Assembly: GCA_964246015.1 (NCBI GenBank)
Contig: CAXTPG010000005.1
Coordinates: 19,816-83,815, forward strand
Reading direction: 5' to 3'
Source: JBBROS01 sp964246015
GTDB taxonomy: Bacteria > Pseudomonadota > Alphaproteobacteria > Acetobacterales > Acetobacteraceae
Length of the DNA: 64,000 nucleotides
Position numbers and translations under genes: made by a program. Positions within the stretch are counted from its first letter, which is position 1. Every line of letters starts with the position of its first letter. A model generated the notes under the pieces. The model was given only the letters and a program-made list of their open reading frames with translations. It was not told where the DNA came from and made no database searches. This document shows, piece by piece, positions 7,391 to 16,662 of the stretch.

Positions 7391-8929
7391 ATGACGCCCG
7401 TCGGAAACACCCCCAACCGCATGCAGTTCACGGAAACGGCGGGCCTCGTCGAGGTCGGCCAGTTCGACGCCGCCATGCGCACCCAGGCCGACCTGTCCCG
7501 CCCCGCCTTGCCCGCGCAAAGCAGCGCGACCCGGCCGCTCCCGCCCGGCGAGCAGGCCCTGCGCCCGATCCGCATCGACGGCCGGACCTTCGACGTCCCG
7601 GAGCGGAAGGTCGTGGACATGATCAATCCCAAGAACCCCGCGGATGTCACGCAACGGGTCGTCTATCGCGGCCAGTTCGACGCCCTGCCCAAGCCCCTCC
7701 AGGACCGCCTCCCCGGCCTCATGCTCGCCAACAACCCGGACCCCGAATACACCGCCGAGAACCTCGTCCCCGTCTTCCGCCAGCCCGGCAAGGAGATCTT
7801 CGCGATCACCGAACTGCAGAAGGACGGCACCGAATCCCTCCTCGGCATGGGCGCCGCCGCCCGCGGCCACGGCATCGAGTCCGACGGCTCCATCCAGAAC
7901 ATCCTCTACGAGCAGCACCTCGTCTCCGCCGGCAAGGGCGCCGGGGTCCAGGTCAAGGAGGAACGGATGGCCTTCGCCAACGACGTCGGCTCCCACCTCT
8001 TCTTCATGAGCGCCTTCCCCCTCAACGAGCAGCCCGGCGCCGCACAGTCCCGCCAGAAGGGCCAGCTCGACTGGTCGATGCCGACCCATATCGAGGATCC
8101 CATCCGCCGGTCCGCCCAGAACGAGACGCTCGCGACCGAAATCCGCGACGCATACGGCCTGCCGCCCGGAACCCCCCTCGACGTGACGCCCCCCCCGGGC
8201 TCCGACCCCGCCCTCACGGCCGCCGTCAAGACCTTCGGGGAGTTCGTGAAGCCCATCGTCATCGGCAAGACCCCCTACGTCGATCCGCTCGGCCACGACA
8301 ACGAGACCACCCGCCCCCTTCTCCACCCCGAACTCGCCGGCAAGACCTGGCAGGACCTGACGCCGGAGCAGAAATCCACCGTCACCGCCGCCGCCAAGAC
8401 CTACGGCCGCGAGGTCGGCCCGGAGGGCAACCTCGTCCCGAAGTTCCATGTCGACGGCACCCAGGTCTCCCAGACCCCGGCCCTGGGCTGGCTGCTGAAC
8501 CTCGAGCGCAACCGCGACGGCACGCCGCGCACCGCCGACCACCCGGTCGGCACCGAGACCCAGATGGGCCGCATCATGCCCAACGGCCCCCACAAGGAGG
8601 TGGACGAGGCCGGGCTTCGTCAGGCGCTCGGCCTGGACAACCCGGAAGGCCGCAAGGTCGACCTCGGCCTCGCCCCGGGCGAAACCGTCCGCATCCCCCG
8701 CCTGCCGGCCTATTACATCCCGAACCAGGGCAAGCCCGGCACCTCCGAACCCACCACCTCCTTCGCCTCGGCCCCCTTCGGCCGCAGCGGCGTACCCCCC
8801 ACGGCGAACGGAAGCTGGGAGCCGAAACCCATCGCCCCGCGTCAGGCCGAAATCTACAGCCTCCCCGGCAGCCAACTGGCGAACCGCCGCGACGACACCC
8901 GCGCCGCTCCCCCCAGCGCGGCAGGGTAG
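7391..8929 (+). CDS. Unknown 512-aa protein, T3SS-linked (candidate secreted protein)
   Basis: First gene after sctU on the same strand, with a good ribosome site (GGAGAGAG) before ATG 7391 and a tts-box-like element 59 bp upstream. I do not recognise a family. There is no signal peptide or clear membrane segment. The N-terminal 60 residues are polar and Ser/Thr/Gln/Pro-rich, compatible with a type III secretion signal. The middle (residues 150-230) has the well-formed stretch GSIQNILYEQHLVSAGKGAG; the C-terminus (430-512) is proline-rich and looks disordered. It probably forms a unit with the gene at 8936 (6 bp apart). Effector, translocator or chaperone roles are all possible. Confidence 0.7.
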   Translation: MTPVGNTPNRMQFTETAGLVEVGQFDAAMRTQADLSRPALPAQSSATRPLPPGEQALRPIRIDGRTFDVPERKVVDMINPKNPADVTQRVVYRGQFDALPKPLQDRLPGLMLANNPDPEYTAENLVPVFRQPGKEIFAITELQKDGTESLLGMGAAARGHGIESDGSIQNILYEQHLVSAGKGAGVQVKEERMAFANDVGSHLFFMSAFPLNEQPGAAQSRQKGQLDWSMPTHIEDPIRRSAQNETLATEIRDAYGLPPGTPLDVTPPPGSDPALTAAVKTFGEFVKPIVIGKTPYVDPLGHDNETTRPLLHPELAGKTWQDLTPEQKSTVTAAAKTYGREVGPEGNLVPKFHVDGTQVSQTPALGWLLNLERNRDGTPRTADHPVGTETQMGRIMPNGPHKEVDEAGLRQALGLDNPEGRKVDLGLAPGETVRIPRLPAYYIPNQGKPGTSEPTTSFASAPFGRSGVPPTANGSWEPKPIAPRQAEIYSLPGSQLANRRDDTRAAPPSAAG

Positions 8930-8935
8930 GCCGCC

Positions 8936-11146
8936 ATGAACCCGCTCCAGGCCCCGGGCGCCGGCGACCTTCCGCGCCTGCCGCCCGCCCGCACCGCGGA
9001 CCTCGCCTTCGACACGGCGGTCCGCCGGCACGGCCGGGCGCCGGCCGACAGCGTCACCGCCGCGGTCCGGCCCGCCGGGGAGGGCCGGGTGGAAGTCACC
9101 CGCACCCATGCCGGCGCCTTCGCCGCCATGCCGGCCTGGGTGCAGGACGGGGCGGCCGGCCTGCTCCGCCTGCCCGTGGCCGAGTTGTCGGCGCCCGGCC
9201 GGACGGTGCTGGCGGCCACCCGGATGGGCGCGGACGGCAGCGAGGCCGTCACGAACGCCGGGCTGATCGCGCAGGCGGACGGCACGCGGCACGGCGGCGC
9301 CGCGCACCCCGTCACGGCCCTGCTGGCCTGGGGCGGCACTGAGCCGGAAACGATCCTGCGATCGGCGAAAGACACCGCCGCCGCCCGCGGGACCCACCTG
9401 GTCATCCAGACCGGTTCCGCAGCCGCCGCGGCCAAGCTGCTGCCCCACGGGATCGACTGGGTCAGCTCCGACGCGCTGGGCGGCCATGACGAGGTCGAGA
9501 TGCTGGCCCGCCTCGGCCTCGACCGCGCCGCCTTCGAGGCCCTCCCGCAGGACCGGCGGCAGCAGTGGCGGGACGTCGCCGCGGCTTTCGCGGGCGGACG
9601 CCCCGTGCTGATGGGCGCTGCAACCCCGGGCGGCCCAAAGCTCGCCGACGGCCTCGCCGAACACCCCCACACCCTCTATCTCTCGGGCGCGCCGACGCAA
9701 TCGATCGGGACCGTCCAGGGCGCACGGCCGATCGACGACCCCGCCGCCACCCTCCTGCAACCGGCGCCGCGCGATCCCGCGCCCTACCGTTTCCGCGCCA
9801 GCGACGCAGGCCTCGCCGCCCTCGACCCGGCGCAGCGCAGCCCCGGCCAGCGCCTGGCCGCCGCCAGGCAGGCCATCGACCGCGGATTCGAAACCGCGGG
9901 CGCCAAGGTCGACGCCGCGAAGCAGGCCGTCGTCGAGGCGGCGACCGACACGCTCTGGACCCCCCTGGCCCGCTCCGCCCCCGGCAAGGCCACGCTCGCC
10001 CGCATGGCGTCGGGCGAGATCGACCGGATCGGCACCTCGCCCAACAGCTACGCGACGCAAGCCACGCCCCAGGCCACGCGCTATCGCGCCGTGCCCGGGG
10101 AAAACCCCCGCAACGGCGCCGCCCCGCTCTACCCCGGCACCGGATCCACCAGCCCCCTGAGCCCCGGCACCCTGCGCATGGAGACCACCCTGAAAATGGA
10201 CGGCGCCCTCACGTTCAAGCACGGGCCGCCCGCGGGCATCCCGATGTCCTACTGGGCCGGAAGCCCCGGCATGGCCTTCGGCCGGCCGCTGGACCAGAAC
10301 TACGCCCTTCGGAAAGAACTCGTCGCGCCGATGGTCGGCGCGCTGAAGGTCGTACAGGGCACCATGACCGCCGGCGCCGCGCTGGCCACCACGACGCTGC
10401 TCATCGGCACCGCGACCGGCAGCCTCCAGGCCGGCCACATCGTCACGGGCGACAAGGGCCTCACCCCGGCCCAGGACCAGGTCGATCGCATCACCAACTT
10501 CCCCAAGGGAGTCGACGAATACTACGTCCGCGCCAAGGTCCCGTTCACGCCGGAGGCCTGGAAGATGGAGGCCGGCGCCGTCCTCGGCATCCGCTTGAAG
10601 CCGTTCGAGTTCAACGCCGCCTACGTCCCCGGGCAGCGCGGGGTCGCCCCCTGGGCCAACATCACCGACGGCCGACCGACCGCCGTCTTCCAATACACCG
10701 CCGGCGTCGCCCTGGCCTTCGGCGAACTCTACGTCGGCAACAAGAACTACTATGTCGATCACGCCTTGATCGTGAACATCCCGCGCATCACCAAACCGAT
10801 CATCACCGCCAACGCCCTTCCCACGGCCGACCGGCGCAGCCCGCTGGACGTGATGGTCGGCCTGCAGGTCTCCCCGCTCAGCCTGGTGGCCGCGCGCGGC
10901 GTAAGCGTCGGCAAGTCCCGCTACGTCGAGGGCGCGCTGCTCAGCACCGTCGTCGTCCGGCCCGAGCTGGGCACGAAGGGCGCCGGGCTCGCGACGAAGG
11001 TCGGTCCGCCGGACGTCCTGCGGTTCGCCACCGTGTCGATCAACCCCTCCTACTCGCCCGAAGACCCGGTGGCGCAGTCGGCATCCCACACGCTCGACGG
11101 GTTGAAGCGAATGCTGCCAGGCAACAAGCCGTCACCCGGCAAGTGA
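8936..11146 (+). CDS. Unknown 736-aa protein with C-terminal domain shared with the 27325-28896 product
   Basis: Follows the previous gene by 6 bp. Residues about 30-270 form a globular region of unknown type and 280-400 an alanine-rich helical linker. Residues about 428-715 are clearly homologous to residues 215-515 of the 523-aa protein encoded at 27325-28896. Shared landmarks in order are an IP..(Y/M)WAG segment, a hydrophobic helix ending SLQAG/SMQAG, a DRI.N.PKG motif, KVPFTPEAW, PGQRGV.PW, GN.N(Y/F)(Y/F)..H, NIPRI/NVPRI and NPSY(S/N)PEDP. The domain has no family I can name. The first half of this protein has no counterpart in the other. Candidate T3SS effector by context. Confidence 0.72.
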   Translation: MNPLQAPGAGDLPRLPPARTADLAFDTAVRRHGRAPADSVTAAVRPAGEGRVEVTRTHAGAFAAMPAWVQDGAAGLLRLPVAELSAPGRTVLAATRMGADGSEAVTNAGLIAQADGTRHGGAAHPVTALLAWGGTEPETILRSAKDTAAARGTHLVIQTGSAAAAAKLLPHGIDWVSSDALGGHDEVEMLARLGLDRAAFEALPQDRRQQWRDVAAAFAGGRPVLMGAATPGGPKLADGLAEHPHTLYLSGAPTQSIGTVQGARPIDDPAATLLQPAPRDPAPYRFRASDAGLAALDPAQRSPGQRLAAARQAIDRGFETAGAKVDAAKQAVVEAATDTLWTPLARSAPGKATLARMASGEIDRIGTSPNSYATQATPQATRYRAVPGENPRNGAAPLYPGTGSTSPLSPGTLRMETTLKMDGALTFKHGPPAGIPMSYWAGSPGMAFGRPLDQNYALRKELVAPMVGALKVVQGTMTAGAALATTTLLIGTATGSLQAGHIVTGDKGLTPAQDQVDRITNFPKGVDEYYVRAKVPFTPEAWKMEAGAVLGIRLKPFEFNAAYVPGQRGVAPWANITDGRPTAVFQYTAGVALAFGELYVGNKNYYVDHALIVNIPRITKPIITANALPTADRRSPLDVMVGLQVSPLSLVAARGVSVGKSRYVEGALLSTVVVRPELGTKGAGLATKVGPPDVLRFATVSINPSYSPEDPVAQSASHTLDGLKRMLPGNKPSPGK

Positions 11147-11220
11147 CCCGGAGCATGTCCGGCCCTCCCGACAGGCACCCGGATATTCTCCGGCAACAAC
11201 GGGGCTGAACCGCAGAGTAA

Positions 11221-11239
11221 TGGAATCGTCACTATTCCA
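11221..11239. promoter_or_regulatory. Perfect inverted repeat upstream of amino-acid transporter
   Basis: TGGAAT-N7-ATTCCA, a perfect 6-bp dyad 129 bp before the binding-protein start at 11368. Its form suits a dimeric repressor or activator site. It lies in the otherwise gene-free 11147-11367 stretch, where I saw no convincing terminator. No regulator gene is adjacent, so the binding protein is unknown. Confidence 0.4.
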
Positions 11240-11367
11240 GCTGTTTCACGTTGCATTGTTGCGCACCGGGCCGCCATAAGGATGCGATCTTACGTGGGAC
11301 CCGGTTGCAAACCCCAAAGGGGCTCACGCCGCCTGTCCCGCCCCGCCACGGCCCGAAGGAAACCGCA

Positions 11368-12144
11368 ATGCGCCTGTCCCGCATCACCGCCCTCGTCGCA
11401 CTCGCTGCAACCCTGGCCCATGGCGCCGCCGCAAAGGAGTGGACGACCGTCCGCATCGGCACCGACGCCACCTTCGCGCCCTTCGAGAGCGTCACCCCCA
11501 CAGGCGAGATCGTCGGCTTCGAGATCGACTACGCCAAGGCCCTCTGCGCCAAGGTCAAGGTCACCTGCAGCTTCCAGAACCAGGACTGGGACGGCATCAT
11601 CCCCGCCCTGCTGGGCAACAAGTTCGACGTCATCTTCTCCAGCATGAACATCACCCCGGCCCGCGCCCGCCGGGTCATCTTCTCCGACTGGTACTACGCC
11701 CTCTCCCCCGTCTTCGCGACCAACACCCCGAACAAGGGCGACGACATCTCCCCCGCCGCCCTCAAGGGCAAGGCCATCGGCACGCAGTCCAGCACCGTCC
11801 ACGCCAACTACCTGGAGAAGCTTTATCCGCAGAGCACCATCAAGCTGTATCCCACCCAGGACGAAGCCAACCTCGATCTTGCCAGCGGACGCATCGACTA
11901 CGTCGTCGGCGACCAGCTCGTCACCTCCACCTTCATCGAGAAGCGTGGCAACGGCTGTTGCCGCATCGTCACCAAGGTCGCCCGCGTTCCCGACATCCAC
12001 GGTCCCGGCGTCGGCGCCGCCTTCCGCCCGCAGGACACCGACCTGCGAGACCTCTTCAACAAGGCCATCGCCGAGGCCGACGCCGACGGCACCTTCGACG
12101 CCCTCCAGAAGCGCTACTTCCAGGAAAACATCCGCGGCAAATAG
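11368..12144 (+). CDS. Amino-acid ABC transporter substrate-binding protein (Lys/Arg/His type)
   Basis: 258 residues with a classical signal peptide; cleavage is likely after AHGAAA. ATG 11368 follows an AAGGA ribosome site; the longer upstream frame is not used. Typical family strings include VRIGTDATFAPFES, GFEIDYAKALCAKVKVTC, QDWDGIIPALLGNKFDVIFSSM and PARARRVIFSDWYY. These place it among cationic amino-acid binding proteins (ArgT/HisJ/LAO). Two permease genes follow directly, but no ATP-binding gene is present in the cluster. Its presence between two blocks of T3SS-linked genes is unexplained. Confidence 0.93.
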   Translation: MRLSRITALVALAATLAHGAAAKEWTTVRIGTDATFAPFESVTPTGEIVGFEIDYAKALCAKVKVTCSFQNQDWDGIIPALLGNKFDVIFSSMNITPARARRVIFSDWYYALSPVFATNTPNKGDDISPAALKGKAIGTQSSTVHANYLEKLYPQSTIKLYPTQDEANLDLASGRIDYVVGDQLVTSTFIEKRGNGCCRIVTKVARVPDIHGPGVGAAFRPQDTDLRDLFNKAIAEADADGTFDALQKRYFQENIRGK

Positions 12145-12168
12145 GCGGCAGCGGCGCGGCCTGCGCCC

Positions 12169-12864
12169 ATGACTGCATTCGACCTGCTGTTCGGGCCCGA
12201 GGGATGGGGCGGCCTGCTGCTGAAAGGCGCAGCCGTCACCATCGCCCTCGCCGCCGCCACCATCCCCATCGGCTTCGGGGGCGGCCTTGCCCTGGCGGTG
12301 CTCAAGCTCTCCCGCCACCGCCTCGTCCGCGCCCTCTCCGAGGCCTATGGAACCTTCTTCCGCGGCATCCCCGATCTGCTCGCCCTCTTCCTCGTCTATT
12401 TCGGCCTGCAGATCCTGCTCGACCGCATCGGCCAGGCCGCCGGCTTCCAGCTCGAACTCAACGCCTTCGTCGCCGGCGTCATCGCCCTCGGCGCCGTCGC
12501 CGCCGCCTACTCCGGCGAAGTCTGGGTCGCAGCCCTGGCCGCCGTCCCCCCGGGACAGAAGGAGGCCGCGATCTCCCTCGGCCTCGACCGCACCCGCACC
12601 TTCGCCCTCGTCCTCTTCCCCCAGCTCATCCGCGTCGCCCTCCCCGGTCTCGGCAACGTCTGGCTCATCATGCTGAAGGACACGTCGCTGATCTCCACCC
12701 TCGCCGTCATGGACCTGATGCGCGCCGCCTCCGAAGCGACGCGGGCCACCCGCAACCCGCTCCTGTTCTACGCCGCCGCCGCCGGGGTCTACCTCGTGTT
12801 CAGCATCCTCTCCGGCCTTGGCCAGGCGCGCCTGGAACGGCGCTACAACCGGGGTTGGGCGTGA
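12169..12864 (+). CDS. Amino-acid ABC transporter permease (HisQ type)
   Basis: 231 residues, about five membrane segments. The EAA loop appears as AALAAVPPGQKEAAISLGLDRTRTF followed by FPQLIRVALPGLGNVWLIMLKDTSL, the standard binding site for the ATPase subunit. It starts 24 bp after the binding-protein gene and overlaps the next permease by 4 bp (GTGA at 12861). It pairs with the HisM-like subunit for uptake of a polar, probably basic, amino acid. Confidence 0.93.
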   Translation: MTAFDLLFGPEGWGGLLLKGAAVTIALAAATIPIGFGGGLALAVLKLSRHRLVRALSEAYGTFFRGIPDLLALFLVYFGLQILLDRIGQAAGFQLELNAFVAGVIALGAVAAAYSGEVWVAALAAVPPGQKEAAISLGLDRTRTFALVLFPQLIRVALPGLGNVWLIMLKDTSLISTLAVMDLMRAASEATRATRNPLLFYAAAAGVYLVFSILSGLGQARLERRYNRGWA

Positions 12865-13631
12865 TCGACTGGCTCGCCGCAGAGTGGGCGGACAGCCTGC
12901 TCGCCGAACACGGATGGCGCCTCGTCGCCGGGCTGCGCATCACGCTCATCGTCGTCGCCGTCTCCTACACCCTCGGCTTCCTGCTCGCCTATCCGCTCTG
13001 CATGGCCCGGCGCTCCAGCAACCCGCTCATCGCCTGGCCCGCCCTCGCCTACGTCACCTTCTTCCGCGGCACCCCGCTCCTGTGCCAGCTCTACCTCGTC
13101 TACTATGGCGCCGGGGAAATCCGCCCCGAGCTGGACGCCATCGGCCTCTGGACCTTCTTCCGCGAGGCCTTCTTCTGCTGCATCTTCGCCTTCACCCTCA
13201 ACACCGCCGCCTACCAGGCCGAGATCATGCGCGGCGCCCTCGCCTCCGTCCCCTCCGGACAGGTTCAGGCCGCAGCCGCCATCAGCCTCTCCCGCTGGCA
13301 GACCGCCCGCCACATCGTCTGGCCGCAGGCCTTCCTCGTCGCGCTCCGGCCCCTCGGGAACGAGCTGATCGCCCTCATGAAGGCCAGCGCCCTCGCCGCC
13401 ATCGTCACCCTGCTCGACCTCATGGGACAAACCCGCTTCATCTTCGCCCAGGCCTTCGACTTCACCGTCTACCTCTATTGCGCCCTCATCTACCTGGTCC
13501 TCACGGAGACGATCCGCCGCGTCCTCCTCCGCCTCGAACGCGCCTACTCCCGCCACCTGGCGCCCGCGCCCGCCGCCCTCCCCGCAGCCAGCCCCGCGAA
13601 GCCCTCCGCAGCCAGCCTCCCCGCCCACTGA
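12861..13631 (+). CDS. Amino-acid ABC transporter permease (HisM type)
   Basis: 256 residues beginning at GTG 12861, fixed by overlap with the preceding permease; the open frame extends far upstream but is a shadow there. The EAA loop reads GALASVPSGQVQAAAAISLSRWQTARHIVWPQAF. The last about 25 residues are an Ala/Pro/Ser-rich tail of no known role. No ATPase gene follows; the next gene is on the opposite strand and ends 3 bp away. The transporter must borrow an ATPase from elsewhere in the genome. Confidence 0.93.
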   Translation: MIDWLAAEWADSLLAEHGWRLVAGLRITLIVVAVSYTLGFLLAYPLCMARRSSNPLIAWPALAYVTFFRGTPLLCQLYLVYYGAGEIRPELDAIGLWTFFREAFFCCIFAFTLNTAAYQAEIMRGALASVPSGQVQAAAAISLSRWQTARHIVWPQAFLVALRPLGNELIALMKASALAAIVTLLDLMGQTRFIFAQAFDFTVYLYCALIYLVLTETIRRVLLRLERAYSRHLAPAPAALPAASPAKPSAASLPAH

Positions 13632-13634
13632 CCC

Positions 13635-16406
13635 TCAGCCCGGCCCGACGATCCCGAGCCGCCGCGCCTCCGACAGCACCGCATCCACCTGCCGCCCCGC
13701 CTCGCTGAAATCCCGCACAGCACCCAGGCGCCGCTCCAGCACCTCCATCGACCGCATGATCACGAAACCCTGCCGCCCCGTTCGCGCGATCATCTCCGGC
13801 AGCGAAGGCCGCGCCTGCAACGCGATCAGCAGATCGACCTGACTCTCCAGCAGGTGCGGGACCGTCGTCCGCGCCGCCCAGTCCCGCTCCTCGCGCGTTG
13901 CGCCGGGATGCAGCCCGACCATCGCGCACCAGCGCCGCAACGCCTCCGCGATCCGCTCGAACGGGGTGGCCGTCGCCGCCGCCTCGAACCGCCGGGCCAT
14001 CTGCACCACCATCGCCTCCGCCGTCGCCGGCGACGTCCCGACGGCCGCCGCCGCCCGCCCCAGCCGCTCCTGCTCCGGCAGCGTCAACGGCAGGGCCGCC
14101 AGCGCCAGCAGCAGGTCATACTGCCCGCGCATGATCCCGAACCGCTCGTACATCAGCCCCAGGAACCGCCGGGTCTCCCGCACCGGATCCGGCCAGGGCA
14201 CAGTCTCCACCAGCCCCGCCCGGCGCCCCGCCTCCACGATCGCGTGCGCCCCCAGCCCGCTATCCCACAGCCGCGTCACGCCCAGCGCCGTCCGCAGCAG
14301 GTTCACCGCCTGCAGGAACGCAGGCCCCTGTGCCGCACGCACCTGCACCAGCGGCACGCCCGCATTCAGGTCGTGCAGCAACCGCGCCTGCGACGGTGGC
14401 AGCGGCATCCCTGCCGCCGCCGCCCGCTCCCGCACCAGCGCCGCCCCCACCGCCGCCTCCGAATACCCGGCCGGCAGCACGCCATGCCGGTGCGCCGCCG
14501 CCAGGATGTCCCCCGCGATCGGCGCCCCGGACTCGGGATTCGCCGCAATCCCCAGCCGCCGCCCGATCCCGCTCAACGTATGGCTCAGCGTGCTGTCCGC
14601 GATGTTCAGCGCCCGCCGGATGTCCTCATAGCTCTCGTCCCGGGCCACCCGCCCCAGCACCTGCCGCTGCGCGCCCGTCAACCCCAGCGCGCCGGCCCGC
14701 AGCGAAATACCAAGCGCCGCCGCATCCGCCGAAGAAACCCCGCCCCGCTCCTCCAGCGATCCCAACAACCCCGCCCACGCCCACGCGGGCCCCGTCCCGG
14801 TCCGCTCCGCAATCCCCGCGACGGCCCGGGCCACCTCCGAGGCCGAAAGCCGCCCATCGTCCAGCACAGCCTGCAGGATTGGCGCCCACCCCGCATGCCC
14901 GCTCACCCCCAGCGCCGTCCGCAGATCCGCCCGCTCCTTGTAGATCACCGCCTCCGACACGAACCGCCGCGCCCCCGCATCCGGCGCCAGCAATCCGTCG
15001 ACCAGCCACGCCCGCAGCGTCGCCACATCCGCATCCCGCACCGCCCCTGCCGGAACTGGCACGACATGGGCCGCCCGCGCCGCCGCCACGATCGCCGCCG
15101 CACCCCGCCCCGCATCCCACGGCGCCGCCACGCCCAACGCCGCCCGCAGCGCATTCGCGTGCTTGACCAGCGACTTGCCGGGGAACGCCGCATCCAGCGC
15201 CGGCCGCCCCTGCCCGGCATTCAACGCCTCCAGCAGTTCCGCCGGCCGCGCCGTCACGCCGGCCTCGTCCAGCCGCAGCCGGCACCGCAGCGCCGTCGCC
15301 TCCGATGGCGTCAGTGCGTCTTGCCGAACCAGCCGCGCCAGCAGCGGCCGCCACGCCGCCTCCGGCCCCGCCCGCATGGTCCGGATCACCCGCGCCGCCG
15401 CCCGGGCCGTGTCGTCCGGCCCAAGCTCCCCCGCCGCCTCCAGCCCCGACAGCACCCCAGTCCAGTCCGAATCTTGCTCGACACCCAGGTGCCCCGCCAG
15501 CAGGCTCCGCTGCCCGAACACGCTGTCCTCGCCGATCCCCCGCCGCGCCGCCTCCGCCGCCCCGGCCTCCCCCTCCACCAGCCACGCCCGCAACGTCGCC
15601 CCGCGTGAGCCCGCCAGCACCGCCCCCGGCGGCGGCGGCCGCACATCGACGGGCGCCGAGTCCACCAGCCCGCGCCGCCGCGCCTCCAGCAACGCCGCCC
15701 GCCGCGGCTCCGCCTCCGAAAGCGTCCCTTCCACCCCCATCGCCCGCCCGATCGTCCGCGCATGCGTCCACGCCGCCCCGTGCCCCATGCCCGTCCGGCG
15801 CCCGATCTCGGCCAGGCTCAGCCCCTCCGCCATCAGCCCCAGCACGACCAGGTCCCGCCGGTTCAGCCCCAGCGCCTCCGCCGTCGACCACCGCATCACC
15901 TGGTCCAGCTCGCCAGGGCTCAGCACACCCTCCGCCACCGCCTTCGCCGCGATCGCCACCCATCCCCGCGCATCCGGGCCGCCCAGCGACTGCGCGAGCC
16001 GCACCCGGTCGCTGTGCACCGTCCCCGGCGCCTTGGCCGGGTCCGACTCCTGCAGCGTCAGGTTCTCCACCCGCCACGCCCGGAACACGCCCAGCTTCTT
16101 CGCCGGCAATGACGGCGCCGCCTCGATCTCCTCCGCCCGCAGCGCCTCCCCCGCGCAAGAAGCCGCCGGCCATGGCACGAACGACGCCACGACCGGCCCC
16201 CCGGGCACCCGCAGCGCCAGCATCCGCCCCGTCGTCTCCGCACTCTCCAGCAGCGCCACGGAATCCGCGATCAGCCCCCGCAGCGCCGGCATCTCCAACT
16301 GCCGCTCCACCGTCGCGAGCGCAGCCCGCCAGCCATCTCCGGCAGGCCCGGCCGTATCGCCAGGCCCCGCAGGCCGGGCCACATCGGACGGCAGACGGAA
16401 ATCCAC
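13635..16406 (-). CDS. 923-aa protein made of about nine LuxR-HTH-like modules
   Basis: Starts at GTG 16406 behind GAGGAGGGGG; the open frame upstream is a shadow of the next gene. After about 95 N-terminal residues the chain is an array of modules of about 70-125 residues. A module has an HTH resembling the LuxR C-terminal domain, a closing (R/A)xxLG(V/I), and an Ala-rich helix ending in G(V/L/I)(L/V). Module ends fall near residues 162, 248, 328, 449, 520, 644, 733, 830 and 920. The clearest HTHs are LNRRDLVVLGLMAEGLSLAE (from 181) and LTGAQRQVLGRVARDESYED (from 576). Modules 3 and 5 share ATLRAWLV(E/D)G; modules 4 and 7 share LNAG...LR(A/T)ALGV and WD.G.GA. No sensor, receiver or ATPase domain is visible. 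It is last in the 19375-to-13635 operon. A DNA-binding role is inference. Confidence 0.75.
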   Translation of the reverse strand: MDFRLPSDVARPAGPGDTAGPAGDGWRAALATVERQLEMPALRGLIADSVALLESAETTGRMLALRVPGGPVVASFVPWPAASCAGEALRAEEIEAAPSLPAKKLGVFRAWRVENLTLQESDPAKAPGTVHSDRVRLAQSLGGPDARGWVAIAAKAVAEGVLSPGELDQVMRWSTAEALGLNRRDLVVLGLMAEGLSLAEIGRRTGMGHGAAWTHARTIGRAMGVEGTLSEAEPRRAALLEARRRGLVDSAPVDVRPPPPGAVLAGSRGATLRAWLVEGEAGAAEAARRGIGEDSVFGQRSLLAGHLGVEQDSDWTGVLSGLEAAGELGPDDTARAAARVIRTMRAGPEAAWRPLLARLVRQDALTPSEATALRCRLRLDEAGVTARPAELLEALNAGQGRPALDAAFPGKSLVKHANALRAALGVAAPWDAGRGAAAIVAAARAAHVVPVPAGAVRDADVATLRAWLVDGLLAPDAGARRFVSEAVIYKERADLRTALGVSGHAGWAPILQAVLDDGRLSASEVARAVAGIAERTGTGPAWAWAGLLGSLEERGGVSSADAAALGISLRAGALGLTGAQRQVLGRVARDESYEDIRRALNIADSTLSHTLSGIGRRLGIAANPESGAPIAGDILAAAHRHGVLPAGYSEAAVGAALVRERAAAAGMPLPPSQARLLHDLNAGVPLVQVRAAQGPAFLQAVNLLRTALGVTRLWDSGLGAHAIVEAGRRAGLVETVPWPDPVRETRRFLGLMYERFGIMRGQYDLLLALAALPLTLPEQERLGRAAAAVGTSPATAEAMVVQMARRFEAAATATPFERIAEALRRWCAMVGLHPGATREERDWAARTTVPHLLESQVDLLIALQARPSLPEMIARTGRQGFVIMRSMEVLERRLGAVRDFSEAGRQVDAVLSEARRLGIVGPG

Positions 16407-16416
16407 GCCCCCCTCC

Positions 16417-16662
16417 TCACGCCCGCCGCGCGTTCTGCACGCGATCGATCGACACCTCGATGTGCTGGCCCGTCTGCCGCGCCGCGTAGCCGGCCAGCCG
16501 CCCGGACTCGTACAGGAACACCACCCCATGCCGCATCCCGCGAAACGCCGTCGTGTCGTTGGTCTGCGCCCGCTGGTCCGCACCGCTCGGGAACGCGTTC
16601 GTCCCCTCGGCATCGCCCGCGCCGCTCGCCCAACCCCGCCCGCCCGCAATCCCCCCGATCAT
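16417..16662 (-). CDS. Small unknown protein (81 aa)
   Basis: ATG 16662 overlaps the stop of the preceding gene (ATGA), supporting translation. Gly/Ala-rich N-terminus, then a compact segment with RHGVVFLYESGRLAGYAARQ and TGQHIEVSIDRVQNARRA. No recognised family, signal peptide or membrane segment. It sits between the third paralogue and the HTH-array gene. Small size and position would fit a chaperone or pilot for one of its neighbours, but nothing in the sequence proves it. Confidence 0.6.
   Translation of the reverse strand: MIGGIAGGRGWASGAGDAEGTNAFPSGADQRAQTNDTTAFRGMRHGVVFLYESGRLAGYAARQTGQHIEVSIDRVQNARRA

Noticed and set aside
7316..11089. 1,257-codon reverse frame opposite the two unknown + strand genes
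   Set aside because: The + strand genes have ribosome sites, shared homology with the 27325 gene and normal composition; the reverse frame is Gly/Ala/Asp-rich and starts without support.
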